Below are positions 16,971 to 25,713 of a DNA stretch of 64,000 nucleotides, piece after piece (within the stretch, counting starts at the first letter, position 1; each line of letters begins with the position of its first letter). The stretch is from assembly GCA_964610155.1 (NCBI GenBank), contig CAZSUY010000003.1:1-64000 (forward strand), written 5' to 3'. A program made the translations under genes and the position numbers. The notes below the pieces were generated by a model, which did not search any database, was not told where the DNA came from, and saw only the letters and a program-made list of their open reading frames with translations. This DNA is from JAFGBM01 sp964610155. Its GTDB lineage: Bacteria > Actinomycetota > Actinomycetes > Actinomycetales > Demequinaceae.

Positions 16971-18278
16971 ATGAAAATCGCCGTCATCGCTCTAGGAAAG
17001 ATCGGTCTGCCGCTGGCCGTCCAGTTCGCCAGCAAAGGTCACGACGTCATCGGCGTCGATGTCAATCAGGCCGTGGTCGACCTCATCAATGACGGGATCG
17101 AGCCCTTCCCGGGGGAGGCCCACCTCCAGGAGCGGCTGAGTGAACTCGTGCCGGCGGGTCAGCTCCGTGCAACCAGTGATTACGCCCAGGCTGTGCCCGG
17201 TGCCGATGCCGTGGTGCTCGTGGTGCCGTTGTTCGTCGACAAGGTGACCGCGGAACCCGACTTCGGCTGGATGGACGCGGCCACCGAATCCCTGGGTGCG
17301 CACCTCACCCCCGGCACCTTGGTGTCCTATGAGACGACGCTCCCGGTCGGCACCACCCGCAACCGGTGGAAGCCCCTCCTCGAACGCATCTCAAGCCTGA
17401 AGGAAGGCATAGACTTCCACCTGGTCTTCTCTCCCGAAAGAGTCTTCACCGGCCGGGTGTTCGCCGACCTGCGCAGGTACCCCAAACTGGTAGGCGGACT
17501 TTCCGAGCGCGGGGCGAAGCGTGCCGTCGAGTTCTATCGGGAAGTGCTGGACTTCGATGACCGGCCCGACCTCGCCCGGTCCAACGGCGTATGGGATCTG
17601 GGTAGCGCCGAAGCCGCCGAGTTGGCCAAACTCGCCGAGACGACGTTCCGCGACGTGAACATCGGGCTCGCAAATCAGTTCGCGCGCTTCGCCGGCGACC
17701 ACGGCATCGACGTCTACCAGGTGATCGAAGCCTGCAACTCGCAGCCTTACAGCCACATCCACCAGCCGGGCATCGCCGTCGGCGGACACTGCATCCCCGT
17801 GTACCCTCGGCTGTACCTGTGGAACGACCCGGAAGCCACGGTCGTCTCCGCCGCCCGCGCGGCCAACGCCGCCATGCCGGACTACACGATCGGCCTGCTC
17901 GAAGGCGCATATGGCGACCTCACCGGCGCGAAAGTCGCGGTGCTGGGTGCCGCGTATCGCGGTGGAGTGAAGGAGACGGCCTTCTCGGGAGTATTCGCCA
18001 CCGTTGAAGCGCTCAAGGCCCGCGGGTCACTCCCGCTGGTGAACGACCCGATGTACGCCGACGAGGAACTGGAACGGTTCGGGTTCACGCCATACCACCT
18101 GGGCGATCCCGTCGATGCCGCCGTTGTCCAAGCCGACCACGCCGAGTACCGTGCCATCGGCCCCGAGGACCTTCCCGGGGTTCGCGCCTTCATCGACGGA
18201 CGTCGGGTGTCCTCAGCCGAACGCTGGCCGGGCGTGCATTACCGGGCCATCGGTAAGGCGCCTGATTCCACGGCGTGA
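16971..18278 (+). CDS. UDP-N-acetyl-hexosamine 6-dehydrogenase (WecC/WbpA-like)
   Basis: 435 residues of the UDP-glucose/GDP-mannose dehydrogenase family. It has an N-terminal NAD-binding fold (IGLPLAVQFASKGHDVIGVD), a central domain with the catalytic cysteine in GGHCIPVYP and a C-terminal UDP-binding domain. It oxidises C6 of a UDP-N-acetyl sugar to the uronic acid in two NAD-dependent steps. It is the only such dehydrogenase here and would supply UDP-GlcNAcA to the WbpB/E/D-type enzymes encoded at 33779-36485, although those are 15 kb away. ATG at 16971 has AGGA upstream. UDP-ManNAcA formation (WecC) is the alternative. Confidence 0.88.
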   Translation: MKIAVIALGKIGLPLAVQFASKGHDVIGVDVNQAVVDLINDGIEPFPGEAHLQERLSELVPAGQLRATSDYAQAVPGADAVVLVVPLFVDKVTAEPDFGWMDAATESLGAHLTPGTLVSYETTLPVGTTRNRWKPLLERISSLKEGIDFHLVFSPERVFTGRVFADLRRYPKLVGGLSERGAKRAVEFYREVLDFDDRPDLARSNGVWDLGSAEAAELAKLAETTFRDVNIGLANQFARFAGDHGIDVYQVIEACNSQPYSHIHQPGIAVGGHCIPVYPRLYLWNDPEATVVSAARAANAAMPDYTIGLLEGAYGDLTGAKVAVLGAAYRGGVKETAFSGVFATVEALKARGSLPLVNDPMYADEELERFGFTPYHLGDPVDAAVVQADHAEYRAIGPEDLPGVRAFIDGRRVSSAERWPGVHYRAIGKAPDSTA

Positions 18279-19549
18279 CCGCTGCCCGGGTGCGCTCCAT
18301 CTCGTTTACGCCATAGCACCGCGAGCACCGCGCCTTGAGCGAGCCCCGAGAACACCTCCGTGATGCCCAAAACCCACGCCGCGCCGACTGCACCCCACAG
18401 ACTGCCACCGACCACCAGGCCCGCGGCACCCACGGCGGACGCCACAACCACGCAGTTCATGAACGCCTTGCGCGCTCCGATCGTGATCAACCCGATACGG
18501 CCGAACGCCGTGCCCAGCGTGATACCCAGGATCGCCACACCGAATCCAAACGCGGTCATCCTGTCGATCGCGACATCCGTGCCGAACAGCACCCTCGTCA
18601 GCCACGGGCCGAGCGTTCCGAAGGCCGTGAGCCCGGCCAAGCCCAAACCGACGTGAAGCAGGATGACGATGCGCATGCGCCTGGCGATAGCCGCCTCGCG
18701 CGCCTCGACCACCCAGCCCTGAAGAGCGTTGCCGAGCGCGGACACCGAGTACTGACCGATGCGGTAGGCCTTGTCTCCCGAGACGTACCGGGCGGCCTGG
18801 GCCACCGGGGTAACGGAGGTGACGATGGCCACGGCCAGAGCGTTGTAGATGCCGGCTGCGGTTTCAGCGATCGCCCCGGGCGGGTGACGTCGCAGCACCG
18901 CGGCCACTTCCGCTTTGTCGACGCGCATCAGCTCAGAGCCCGCGACCCGGAGGTAAACAACGGCGGGCCCGGCGAACATCGCTATGGCAAGGAGCACCGG
19001 GTACCAGATCGCCCCACCACCGGCGACGAGAATTCCGGTGGCCGCCAGGGTCGCCGCCATACGGGGAAGCACCTCGGTCCATAGGATGGGCAGCGCCCTG
19101 CCCACTCCAATCCAGAACCACGTTGGAGCAAGCGCGGCGATGCTCATCGCGGCAGCCATGACCGCCGCCTCCCCGCGGTTCGCCTCCGGAGCCAGGGTCG
19201 CGGAGATGACCACGCCAACAGCGCCTGCGACCAACCACACCGGCAGACGCAGGTGCAGGCTCGTCGCGAGCAAGCGACGACGTTCCTGGGCGGACGCGAC
19301 GGCGACGATCGGCGGAGCGAGGGTCGAAAAACCCAGCCCCGCGACCAGCGCCGCGAATCCTCCCACCGACTGACCGAGCGCGATCGCAACCCACACGTCC
19401 GCGCCCGCCATGCGCGCCAGCACGGGCAAGAAAATGAACGGGGCGAGGAGCGACAGGAACGGGACGCCGGCGAACGCCACGATACGCCGGGCAAGAGCGG
19501 CCGCCCCCACGGTGCCCTTCGCGGACGAATCCAAGGGCGGAGTCGTCAC
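18239..19549 (-). CDS. Wzx-like flippase (oligosaccharide/polysaccharide translocase)
   Basis: 436 residues with about 12 hydrophobic segments spread evenly, beginning IVAFAGVPFLSLLAPFIFLPVLARMAG cut into two halves by short polar loops, as in Wzx/MOP-type exporters. GTG at 19549 overlaps the stop of the upstream glycosyltransferase (GTGA), so translation is coupled. It probably moves undecaprenyl-linked repeat units across the membrane. The two ABC exporters at 1872-5445 offer an alternative export route in the same locus. Its end overlaps the convergent dehydrogenase gene by 40 bp. Similarity is judged from topology and the N-terminus. Confidence 0.75.
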   Translation of the reverse strand: MTTPPLDSSAKGTVGAAALARRIVAFAGVPFLSLLAPFIFLPVLARMAGADVWVAIALGQSVGGFAALVAGLGFSTLAPPIVAVASAQERRRLLATSLHLRLPVWLVAGAVGVVISATLAPEANRGEAAVMAAAMSIAALAPTWFWIGVGRALPILWTEVLPRMAATLAATGILVAGGGAIWYPVLLAIAMFAGPAVVYLRVAGSELMRVDKAEVAAVLRRHPPGAIAETAAGIYNALAVAIVTSVTPVAQAARYVSGDKAYRIGQYSVSALGNALQGWVVEAREAAIARRMRIVILLHVGLGLAGLTAFGTLGPWLTRVLFGTDVAIDRMTAFGFGVAILGITLGTAFGRIGLITIGARKAFMNCVVVASAVGAAGLVVGGSLWGAVGAAWVLGITEVFSGLAQGAVLAVLWRKRDGAHPGSGHAVESGALPMAR

Positions 19550-20949
19550 TCCTTGGTCCGCCTCGCCGTGACCCGACGGGCGACCTCGCGCACGCCGCCA
19601 TGCCGGAGGTAATGCCACGCCATGCGTATGTCGCGTCTCAGCCCGGGACGGTCTGCCGGTTCGAGCAGGTCACGCACCGACGCGGCCAGGGCATCACGGC
19701 CGCCCGCAGCGTCGACATCGGCCGCCCGCCTCGGTTCGCGTGCGATGCGCCGGAGCGGCTCCAACGTGCGTTCCCACTGGAACCTCTCGCGCACCGCCTC
19801 GACCCGTTTTCTTGCCGCCCGAGCAAAGGCCTCGTCGTATAGCACCTTCTCCAATGCCGCCTCGAGTGCCTCCTGGTCACCCGCATCCACGACGATACCG
19901 AGGCGCTCCGCTTCCACCAGATCCGCGAACGTGTCGCCTGCGGTGACCACCATAGGCAATCCGGCCCACAGGTAGTCCAGAATCCGGGTGCGGAACGAGA
20001 ACTCGGTCTCCACATGCGCGTGATGCGTCGAGACGCCGGCGTTGGCTTCCGCCAGGAAACTGCCGCGCTGCTCGTAGGGAATCCAGTCCTCGTTGAACAC
20101 GACCGAGTGTCCGAGGGCGCCGAGTTCGTCGGCGAGCTGGATGGCGTCTTTCACGATCCCCATCGGCTCCACACCGGGGTGCTTGGTGCCAAGGAACAAG
20201 AGTTTGGTGCGCGGGTGCCGGGCCGCGAGCGCATGGACCGCACGGATGAGCGCCAATGGATCGAACCAGCTGTAGATGCCCCCACCCCACAGCAGAATCC
20301 GGGAGTCGTCGTCGACGCCGTCGACCACACCACGCAAGGCGGCACGAGTACGCTGCGGCGGCACAGCGTCGAGGCCGAACGGCGCCACAGCGATGAGGCG
20401 TTCAAGGTGCGGGTCATGCTCGTACATGGTGGGCGAAAGTCTGCCCAGGGCGACGAGCTGGCCGAGGTAGAGCGAGCGCTGCCGTTGAGATGCGCACAGC
20501 ACCAGGTCCGCCCGGGACAACTGATGGTTCAGCAGCGCCACCCGGGAGCGCACCAGCAGATCCCACGTCGCGCGCGGCTGCTCACGTCCCTGTTCGAGCA
20601 TCTCCAAGTGCATCGGATCGTAGACGTCGGCGACGACGACGCGATCCGTCGTGGCCAAGGCCGGGAACTGTTCCATCGCGTGACCCTGGAACACGATGAG
20701 CTGCGCCTCCCGATCCAGGGCAGCGAAGGCGGCATCGTCTCCCGGGCGCAGCGCGACTAGTCGAAAGGCGTCATGGGAATGGTCCGGGTCGATCGTCGAT
20801 GTGGTCGCGAGTACGACGTCGTGCCCGTCCCCGGCAAGCACCCTGGCCATGGCCGTCGCCCGGATGGCCGGGCCTGCCATTCGGGTGCCGACCTCACCGC
20901 CGGTGATGACAAGAACCCGCGTCATGGCACCGGGACCGTCCACTCGCAT
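19546..20949 (-). CDS. Glycosyltransferase family 4
   Basis: 467 residues. The N-terminus VLVITGGEVGTRMAGPAIR has the G-rich loop of GT4 enzymes (MAGPAIRA). The C-terminal domain contains LLWGGGIYSWFDPLALIRA, KLLFLGTKHPG and the late FSFRTRILDYLWAGLPMV segment where the donor binds. ATG at 20949 is used; a second ATG eight codons later is possible. It is followed with four bases overlap by the flippase. The donor sugar is unknown. The 107-bp spacer to 21057 shows no gene. Confidence 0.83.
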   Translation of the reverse strand: MRVDGPGAMTRVLVITGGEVGTRMAGPAIRATAMARVLAGDGHDVVLATTSTIDPDHSHDAFRLVALRPGDDAAFAALDREAQLIVFQGHAMEQFPALATTDRVVVADVYDPMHLEMLEQGREQPRATWDLLVRSRVALLNHQLSRADLVLCASQRQRSLYLGQLVALGRLSPTMYEHDPHLERLIAVAPFGLDAVPPQRTRAALRGVVDGVDDDSRILLWGGGIYSWFDPLALIRAVHALAARHPRTKLLFLGTKHPGVEPMGIVKDAIQLADELGALGHSVVFNEDWIPYEQRGSFLAEANAGVSTHHAHVETEFSFRTRILDYLWAGLPMVVTAGDTFADLVEAERLGIVVDAGDQEALEAALEKVLYDEAFARAARKRVEAVRERFQWERTLEPLRRIAREPRRAADVDAAGGRDALAASVRDLLEPADRPGLRRDIRMAWHYLRHGGVREVARRVTARRTKE

Positions 20950-21056
20950 ACCTGCACCCTCACATCCTAGGGCGCGGAATTCGGGCTGGTGCTGCTCGGC
21001 CAGGGATCACGCCCGGGGCTGGCGCACGCTTCCGGCATCGTGGTCCATCGTGGCGC

Positions 21057-22496
21057 TCACGTAGGCGCGATGTGCGTGCCCAGCCACACTTGAAAGCGTT
21101 CAACTCCTCCTGACGCCCAGATCTCGGATCTGGCGACGGAGGTTCCGTCAGCCTTGAACTCACCGCTCTCCAACGAACGCGCCACTCGCGCGATGCCCTC
21201 AGGGCCTTCGATCGGTGGACCAAAGAGGTCGCCGACGTAGTAGTCGACGAACGGACTTGCCCGGACAAACACCCTGCAACCGAACTCGAGTGCTTCGAAT
21301 AGCACGGTGCTGGCGACCCCAATTACGGCGGAGGCTGCGGCAAGCGACTCATACACGTCCGACCGATCGTCGATCCGCACGCCGGGCACCCCGAGCAGCC
21401 GCGGGTAACGCGCGTGAAGCGAAGCGCGTTCGGCGGGGTGTGGACGAAACACGATTGACCATCGGCGCTCGAGCGTAGCGCGCAGGCGCAGCATAAAGTC
21501 GCTCATCTCATCCGGCTCGGCAGAACTGGAGACGACGAGAAGCTCGGGGTCGGTCTCGACGGGCTTCTGCGCACGCGACGCCACATTTTCAAGGTGTGGC
21601 TTGCCGACAACCGTCGTGGGGATTGGGTATCGGAGGCCCCGCGCCCAATACTCGCCAAAGGTCAACAGTTCGTCAGGGAGGGTCTTCCGTAGCGGCTCGC
21701 TGTACATAGCGGACCCGAAATTGTAGGCCGCGTGAGTCGGCCCGATCCAACCGTGTTGCGGTTCCGCTACAACGATTCCGCGGTCTTTCATTATCGAGAT
21801 CATCGATGCCCATGCGCCATAGGAGGCGTCCTCCATGAGGACGACCGACGGGCTGAGGCGGTCAAGCACGCGAGCGAACCCCCGATCGATGTGGGGGCGA
21901 ACTCGTTCGTGATACACGGCCCCGGCCAGGACCGCAGCGACCTGTTCCTCACGGAGAGGCATGTCGAGCTGGCGGACCACCTCGCCAACGATGACGCGCA
22001 CTCTCGACTCCGGGTCCCGGCGTGAGAGTCGGGCGAGCCCGGCCGATCGTGTGGCCAATGGGTCTATCGACCACGTCGCCGAAAACGATGGCGGTCCTAG
22101 CCTTGATGGAAGTGGCGCCCACTGCAAGACACTTGACTGCTCAGCATTCCTTTCGGCGAAGTCGCCGATGAGCCAATTGCGTGCCCTCCCGCCAACGCCG
22201 TGCACTGTCGCGCCGCCCAAAAGAAAACACAGCGGAGTGTGGCCCCTGGCAAACGCCGCATCCCATCGCGATGGAAGGAATGATCGCCCGAGACGGGACC
22301 ATGCGCTTGATCTTGCCTGCTCCGGAGCCGGGACGGGTGTGATTCGATAGTCGAGCTCATCGAGCGCCACCGCAACACCGCTTCGAAGCTGCGGCCACAG
22401 CGGAACCGGTGAATCACCAACATGCTCGAAGAGCACGTCAGGAGAACGGTCCTCGAGGTCGAGCAACGCCTGAGTGCCCCGCGCAGTCTTCAACAT
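21057..22496 (-). CDS. Predicted GT-B transferase of surface polysaccharide type
   Basis: 479 residues. The C-terminal half contains PQHGWIGPTHAAYNFG, IVFRPHPAERA and VIGVASTVLFEALEFGCRVFV, which recall the nucleotide-binding domain of CDP-glycerol-type and sialic-acid-type GT-B transferases. The N-terminal half is not recognised. It lies nine bases after the hisF-like gene and is the last gene of an operon amidotransferase-relic / hisH / hisF / GT-B, so it may transfer the amidinated sugar. A remnant of a paralogue's C-terminus is at 974-1500, and a possible inverted one at 24198-24350. Transfer of a nonulosonate is an attractive but unproven alternative. Confidence 0.65.
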   Translation of the reverse strand: MLKTARGTQALLDLEDRSPDVLFEHVGDSPVPLWPQLRSGVAVALDELDYRITPVPAPEQARSSAWSRLGRSFLPSRWDAAFARGHTPLCFLLGGATVHGVGGRARNWLIGDFAERNAEQSSVLQWAPLPSRLGPPSFSATWSIDPLATRSAGLARLSRRDPESRVRVIVGEVVRQLDMPLREEQVAAVLAGAVYHERVRPHIDRGFARVLDRLSPSVVLMEDASYGAWASMISIMKDRGIVVAEPQHGWIGPTHAAYNFGSAMYSEPLRKTLPDELLTFGEYWARGLRYPIPTTVVGKPHLENVASRAQKPVETDPELLVVSSSAEPDEMSDFMLRLRATLERRWSIVFRPHPAERASLHARYPRLLGVPGVRIDDRSDVYESLAAASAVIGVASTVLFEALEFGCRVFVRASPFVDYYVGDLFGPPIEGPEGIARVARSLESGEFKADGTSVARSEIWASGGVERFQVWLGTHIAPT

Positions 22497-22504
22497 GAAG
22501 CCGC

Positions 22505-23269
22505 CTAGTTCCCCGCAAGCGAGCGAACCTGCATCGGGGTCGGATAACTGATGAGCACGGCCCGATGCTTGCCGTTGAGCACGAACAGGCTGCCGGCGGC
22601 GACCGCTGAGGCGCCGGCGGAGAGCGCAGGAATAAAATCCTCAAAACGGCCCGCACCCCCGAGCGCGATGACCGGAACCGTCACCGCTGAGATCACCGAC
22701 TCGATCAGGGGCAGGTCATAACCGGAGGAGGTGCTCTCACGGTCAATCGACGACACCATGATCTCGCCAGCGCCGAGTTCCTGTGCCCGTCGAGCTGCTT
22801 CTGCGGGGCTCAGACCGGTCTTCTTTCGACCCCGAGCCACCAGAGTGTCCCAGCCGCCCACCAGGCGGTGACGCGCGTCGACGCTCACGACCGTGCTTGA
22901 TGCGCCCAGTTCCTCGGACACCTCGGTGATCGTCTCGGGACGGGTCAGCGCAGCGGTGCCGATGACGACCTTCTCGATGCCGATCCCGGTGATCCGCCGC
23001 GCCTCGGCAGCCGAGGCGACGCCGCCGCCGTAGCCCACCGGCATGAACGCTTCGCTCGCGATCTCTTCGATGAGTGTGTAGTTCACGCCCGCGCCCTTCA
23101 CGGTGGCATCGATGTCGCAGATGATCAACTCGTCAACCTGCTTCTCATTGAAGATCCGCACCGCGTTGATCGGGTCGCCGATGTACTGCTCACCCTTGAA
23201 CCGCACGGGCTTGACCAGATAGCCATCGCTCACGAGGAGGACAGGGATCACCCGAGGGAAGACACTCAT
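22505..23269 (-). CDS. HisF-like ammonia-channelling subunit (WbuZ-type)
   Basis: 254-residue TIM-barrel protein similar to HisF. The histidine-pathway catalytic Asp of the CLD motif is Leu here (VIPVLLVSDG), as in HisF paralogues serving sugar amidotransferases, so it is not a genuine histidine gene. IDATVKG and phosphate-binding GGGV are kept. With the HisH-like protein it should deliver ammonia to an N-acetyl-sugar amidotransferase. It overlaps the hisH-like gene by ATGA. The amidotransferase that should precede the pair is reduced to a relic (23868-24092), so this pair presumably serves the enzymes encoded at 5471 and 9544. Confidence 0.86.
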   Translation of the reverse strand: MSVFPRVIPVLLVSDGYLVKPVRFKGEQYIGDPINAVRIFNEKQVDELIICDIDATVKGAGVNYTLIEEIASEAFMPVGYGGGVASAAEARRITGIGIEKVVIGTAALTRPETITEVSEELGASSTVVSVDARHRLVGGWDTLVARGRKKTGLSPAEAARRAQELGAGEIMVSSIDRESTSSGYDLPLIESVISAVTVPVIALGGAGRFEDFIPALSAGASAVAAGSLFVLNGKHRAVLISYPTPMQVRSLAGN

Positions 23270-23871
23270 GCTGCCGCAAAGTTCCTCAGGATTGTCAGGC
23301 CAAAGGCGTGACTCTTCTCAGGATGAAACTGTGCGCCCGCGACGCTGCCAGACCTGACCATCGACACGAACCTCCCGCCATACTCGGTCATCGCCAGCGC
23401 ATCTTCGGTCCGCTTCGGCACCACGTGATAGCTGTGAACAAAGTAGAACCGACTCTCCTCCGGCAATCCCTCGACGAGCGGATCGGCACGCGTCGGCTCG
23501 AGCAGATTCCAGCCCATGTGGGGCACGCGGATACCGTCGCCCTCGCTGAACCGCACACTCCTGCCAGGAATCAGGCCAAGCCCAGCCGCCTCCCCCTCTT
23601 CGCTCGACTCGAGCAGGAGCTGCATTCCCAGACAGATACCGAGCAATGGCTTCCCCGTTGCAGCGAACTCCCGCAATGGCTCGATCAGCGCACGGTCGCG
23701 TAGGCGGGCCATCCCCTCGTCGAATGCTCCGATTCCCGGGAGGAGGACCCTGTCACTCGCGAGGACTTCCTCAGGAATCGAGACCATCCGTGTCTGCGCA
23801 CCGGCACGCTTGAACATGCTGACGACGGAACCGAGGTTCCCGAGCCCATAGTCAACGAGCGAAACACTCAT
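23266..23871 (-). CDS. HisH-like glutaminase (WbuY-type)
   Basis: 201-residue class I glutamine amidotransferase. It has N-terminal LVDYGLGNLGSV, the nucleophile in GICLGMQLL and the catalytic His in FHPEKS. ATG at 23871 is chosen because the protein then begins like HisH; it overlaps the amidotransferase-relic stop (ATGA). It hydrolyses glutamine and passes ammonia to the HisF-like partner encoded next. Being in a glycan locus with a HisF that lacks the histidine-pathway Asp, it serves sugar amidation rather than histidine synthesis. Confidence 0.88.
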   Translation of the reverse strand: MSVSLVDYGLGNLGSVVSMFKRAGAQTRMVSIPEEVLASDRVLLPGIGAFDEGMARLRDRALIEPLREFAATGKPLLGICLGMQLLLESSEEGEAAGLGLIPGRSVRFSEGDGIRVPHMGWNLLEPTRADPLVEGLPEESRFYFVHSYHVVPKRTEDALAMTEYGGRFVSMVRSGSVAGAQFHPEKSHAFGLTILRNFAAA

Positions 23872-24092
23872 CGGAGCACCCCGAACTTTCGCCGTGTGGC
23901 ACCGACCCCCGCAGTGAAGCGGAACAGTGCACGCGTGGCAGTCTGCGCCCGCCTCACCGTCGGCGCATACGACTCCTCGAACATAGGGACGTACGATGAG
24001 ACCCCGTGCTCGTCGAACTCGATCTCGGGGTCGGTCGTATCCATCACGGCGACTGTGCACCGCTGGTATGCGCGACTCACGTCAGCAGTCAA
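23868..24092 (-). pseudogene. N-acetyl-sugar amidotransferase with internal deletion
   Basis: The frame begins at TTG 24092 with about 40 codons of a WbuX-like N-terminus (VMDTTDPEIEFDEHGVSSYV), then jumps directly to about 20 codons of the C-terminus (FRFTAGVGATRRKFGVLR; compare FGFTAWVGGVLRKLRLLR at the end of the 5471 gene). More than 300 residues including the PP-loop are missing, so the product cannot be catalytic. The reading frame is kept through the junction and the stop still overlaps the hisH start, so translation through the relic could continue to feed hisH expression. Confidence 0.85.
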
Positions 24093-24197
24093 CGACTGAC
24101 TCCCTCTTCAACTCGTCAGACTCGACAATCCAGTGTTCGCCCAAATCCTACTCCCGGCACTCAGGTGAGTCCCGCGAGTTCGGCTTGGCGGGCGAAG
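23943..24197. repeat. 255-bp direct repeat, copy B
   Basis: Partner of 1654-1908 at about 90% identity by eye with equal length. Here the amidotransferase start is uninterrupted (GAG instead of the TAG of copy A). Of the ABC exporter gene, however, only the last 12 codons remain. Confidence 0.85.
24161..24196 (-). pseudogene. Last 12 codons of an ABC exporter gene
   Basis: Reads FARQAELAGLT and stop, identical in protein to the end of the exporter encoded at 1872-3650. Nothing upstream on this strand continues it. It shows that an exporter gene once preceded the amidotransferase-hisH-hisF-GT operon here. Confidence 0.75.
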
Positions 24198-24350
24198 ACC
24201 GTCACCGAGACCACTCGCTTCTCCCAGCACTCCGCAAAGAAGATCGAGTCGATCTGGAAGCCGAACGCGGTTGCGAACTTCCTCGCCGAGGTCGAGAGTT
24301 GGCCCGGAGACGGTCCCCCTGACGCCGGCAAACCTAGTCGGCGATCCTGA
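24198..24350 (+). pseudogene. Possible inverted C-terminal relic of a GT-B transferase
   Basis: Plus-strand frame ending with TGA at 24348-24350. It contains SIWKPNAVANF, resembling RLWRQNAVANF near the end of the GT-B relic at 974-1500, and the rest looks like a normal protein end. It starts exactly where the 255-bp repeat stops and abuts the convergent hisF-like gene. The similarity is short, so chance is possible. Confidence 0.35.
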
Positions 24351-25089
24351 CGGCGACACCCCTGGCGGCAAGGTAGTTCCGTGCGCCGCGGGGGGTCTGC
24401 TCCGTGAACTGGAACATGGCTCCCGCGGCCACCGCGTCGGCTCCCGCAGTAAACGCCTCGAGGAGGTGCTCGTAGGTGCCCGCCCCACTTGAGGCGATCA
24501 CCGGCACCGAGACCGAAGCACTCACCTTCTCGATCAGGGGAAGGTTCATGCCTCCCTGGAGGCCATCTCGGCTGACGGTCTGAAGAAGGATTTCCCCCGC
24601 CCCTGCGTCCACGGCCTTGAGGGCGAGATCGATAGGGCTCATGTCGACGTCAACGCTGCCGGCCTCGATGGCGACGGCATTCGAGGAGTCGTCGACCGCG
24701 TCGACGGCAACCACGACGGCCTGTGACCCGAATCTCTGCGCCGCGGCGGAGACAAATGGGAGGTCACGTATCGCAATCGTGCCGATGACCACCTTGTCGG
24801 CACCCGCCCGAAGCGTCGCCTCGAAGTCGGGAAGGGTATTGACCCCTCCCCCGACCCCGAGGGGCACGGAGAGACACTCGGCCACGCTCACGACCATCTC
24901 GGGCGAGACGCACCGCCCCTCGGGAGTCGCCCTGACATCTAGAAGGACCAGCTCATCCACGTCCCGCATAGAAAAGACCCGGGCGGCTGCGACAACGGAA
25001 CCGACCGTCCGCCAACTCCGGAACCGCTCACCCTTGACCAGGCTCACGCCATCGGTGAGAAGGGTCGGAATCACCCTGCGTTTAGCCAT
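24334..25089 (-). CDS. HisF-like ammonia-channelling subunit, second type
   Basis: 251-residue TIM barrel of the HisF family, clearly different in sequence from the one at 22505. It also has Leu in place of the histidine-pathway Asp (VIPTLLTDG) and retains GVGGGVNT and VIASSGAGT for phosphate binding. It overlaps the hisH-like gene by eight bases and ends the run pseG-pseF-pseA-hisH-hisF. Together with that HisH it should supply ammonia to the PseA-like amidotransferase encoded just upstream. Confidence 0.85.
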   Translation of the reverse strand: MAKRRVIPTLLTDGVSLVKGERFRSWRTVGSVVAAARVFSMRDVDELVLLDVRATPEGRCVSPEMVVSVAECLSVPLGVGGGVNTLPDFEATLRAGADKVVIGTIAIRDLPFVSAAAQRFGSQAVVVAVDAVDDSSNAVAIEAGSVDVDMSPIDLALKAVDAGAGEILLQTVSRDGLQGGMNLPLIEKVSASVSVPVIASSGAGTYEHLLEAFTAGADAVAAGAMFQFTEQTPRGARNYLAARGVAVRIAD

Positions 25090-25711
25090 GGGCCCACGCC
25101 ACCACGTCTGCTAAAACCCGGATCCCCCCACGCGAACTCTTCTCGGGGTGGAACTGAAGCCCGAGAACGTTGTCCCTCCATACCCCGGCGACGAACTGTC
25201 CCCCTCCGAACGACGAGGTGACGAGAACGTCGGCGTCATCGTCAGGGACGAACGCGTAGGAGTGGACAAAGTAGAAATCGAGCGTACCGGTGAGGGTCGG
25301 AAACGCCTCGGCCCGCTCCCGGGCCTCAAGCCCACCCCACCCGACGTTGGGAACCCGGGCGTTACCCGTCGGGACAAGCCTCCGTACCGCTCCAGGGATG
25401 AAGCCCAGTCCAGGGACGCCCGGGGATTCTTCGCTCGACCCAGAAAGGAGCTGCATTCCGAGGCACACCCCGAGCAGGGGACTCCCCGCCTCGACATGAT
25501 CGCCCACGACCCGATCCAGACCCCGGGATCTCAGTTCACCGATCGCCGCGCCATACGCGCCAACACCGGGCACCACCATAAGTTGGGCGCCCCGTGACTC
25601 ATCGGCGCTCGCGATCGTCCTGAGCTCGATATCCGCGGCCTCGCGGAAGCCTCGGCAGAGCGAAGCAAGGTTGTTGATGCTCAGGTCGACGACCTCGACT
25701 TCGATCTTCAT
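25082..25711 (-). CDS. HisH-like glutaminase, second type
   Basis: 209 residues from ATG at 25711; a TTG two codons earlier overlaps the upstream stop (TTGA) and is also possible. It begins VEVVDLSINNLASL instead of the usual VxDYGxGNL, then has the nucleophile in GVCLGMQLL and the catalytic His in FHPEKSSRGG. It forms a coupled unit with the HisF-like gene and the PseA-like amidotransferase. Role: glutamine hydrolysis to feed acetamidino formation. Confidence 0.86.
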   Translation of the reverse strand: MKIEVEVVDLSINNLASLCRGFREAADIELRTIASADESRGAQLMVVPGVGAYGAAIGELRSRGLDRVVGDHVEAGSPLLGVCLGMQLLSGSSEESPGVPGLGFIPGAVRRLVPTGNARVPNVGWGGLEARERAEAFPTLTGTLDFYFVHSYAFVPDDDADVLVTSSFGGGQFVAGVWRDNVLGLQFHPEKSSRGGIRVLADVVAWAHG

Positions 25712-25713
25712 CG

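Noticed and set aside
22505..25711. Genuine histidine biosynthesis genes hisH and hisF
   Set aside because: Both HisF proteins lack the first catalytic Asp, no other his genes are near, and both pairs are embedded with sugar amidotransferase genes.
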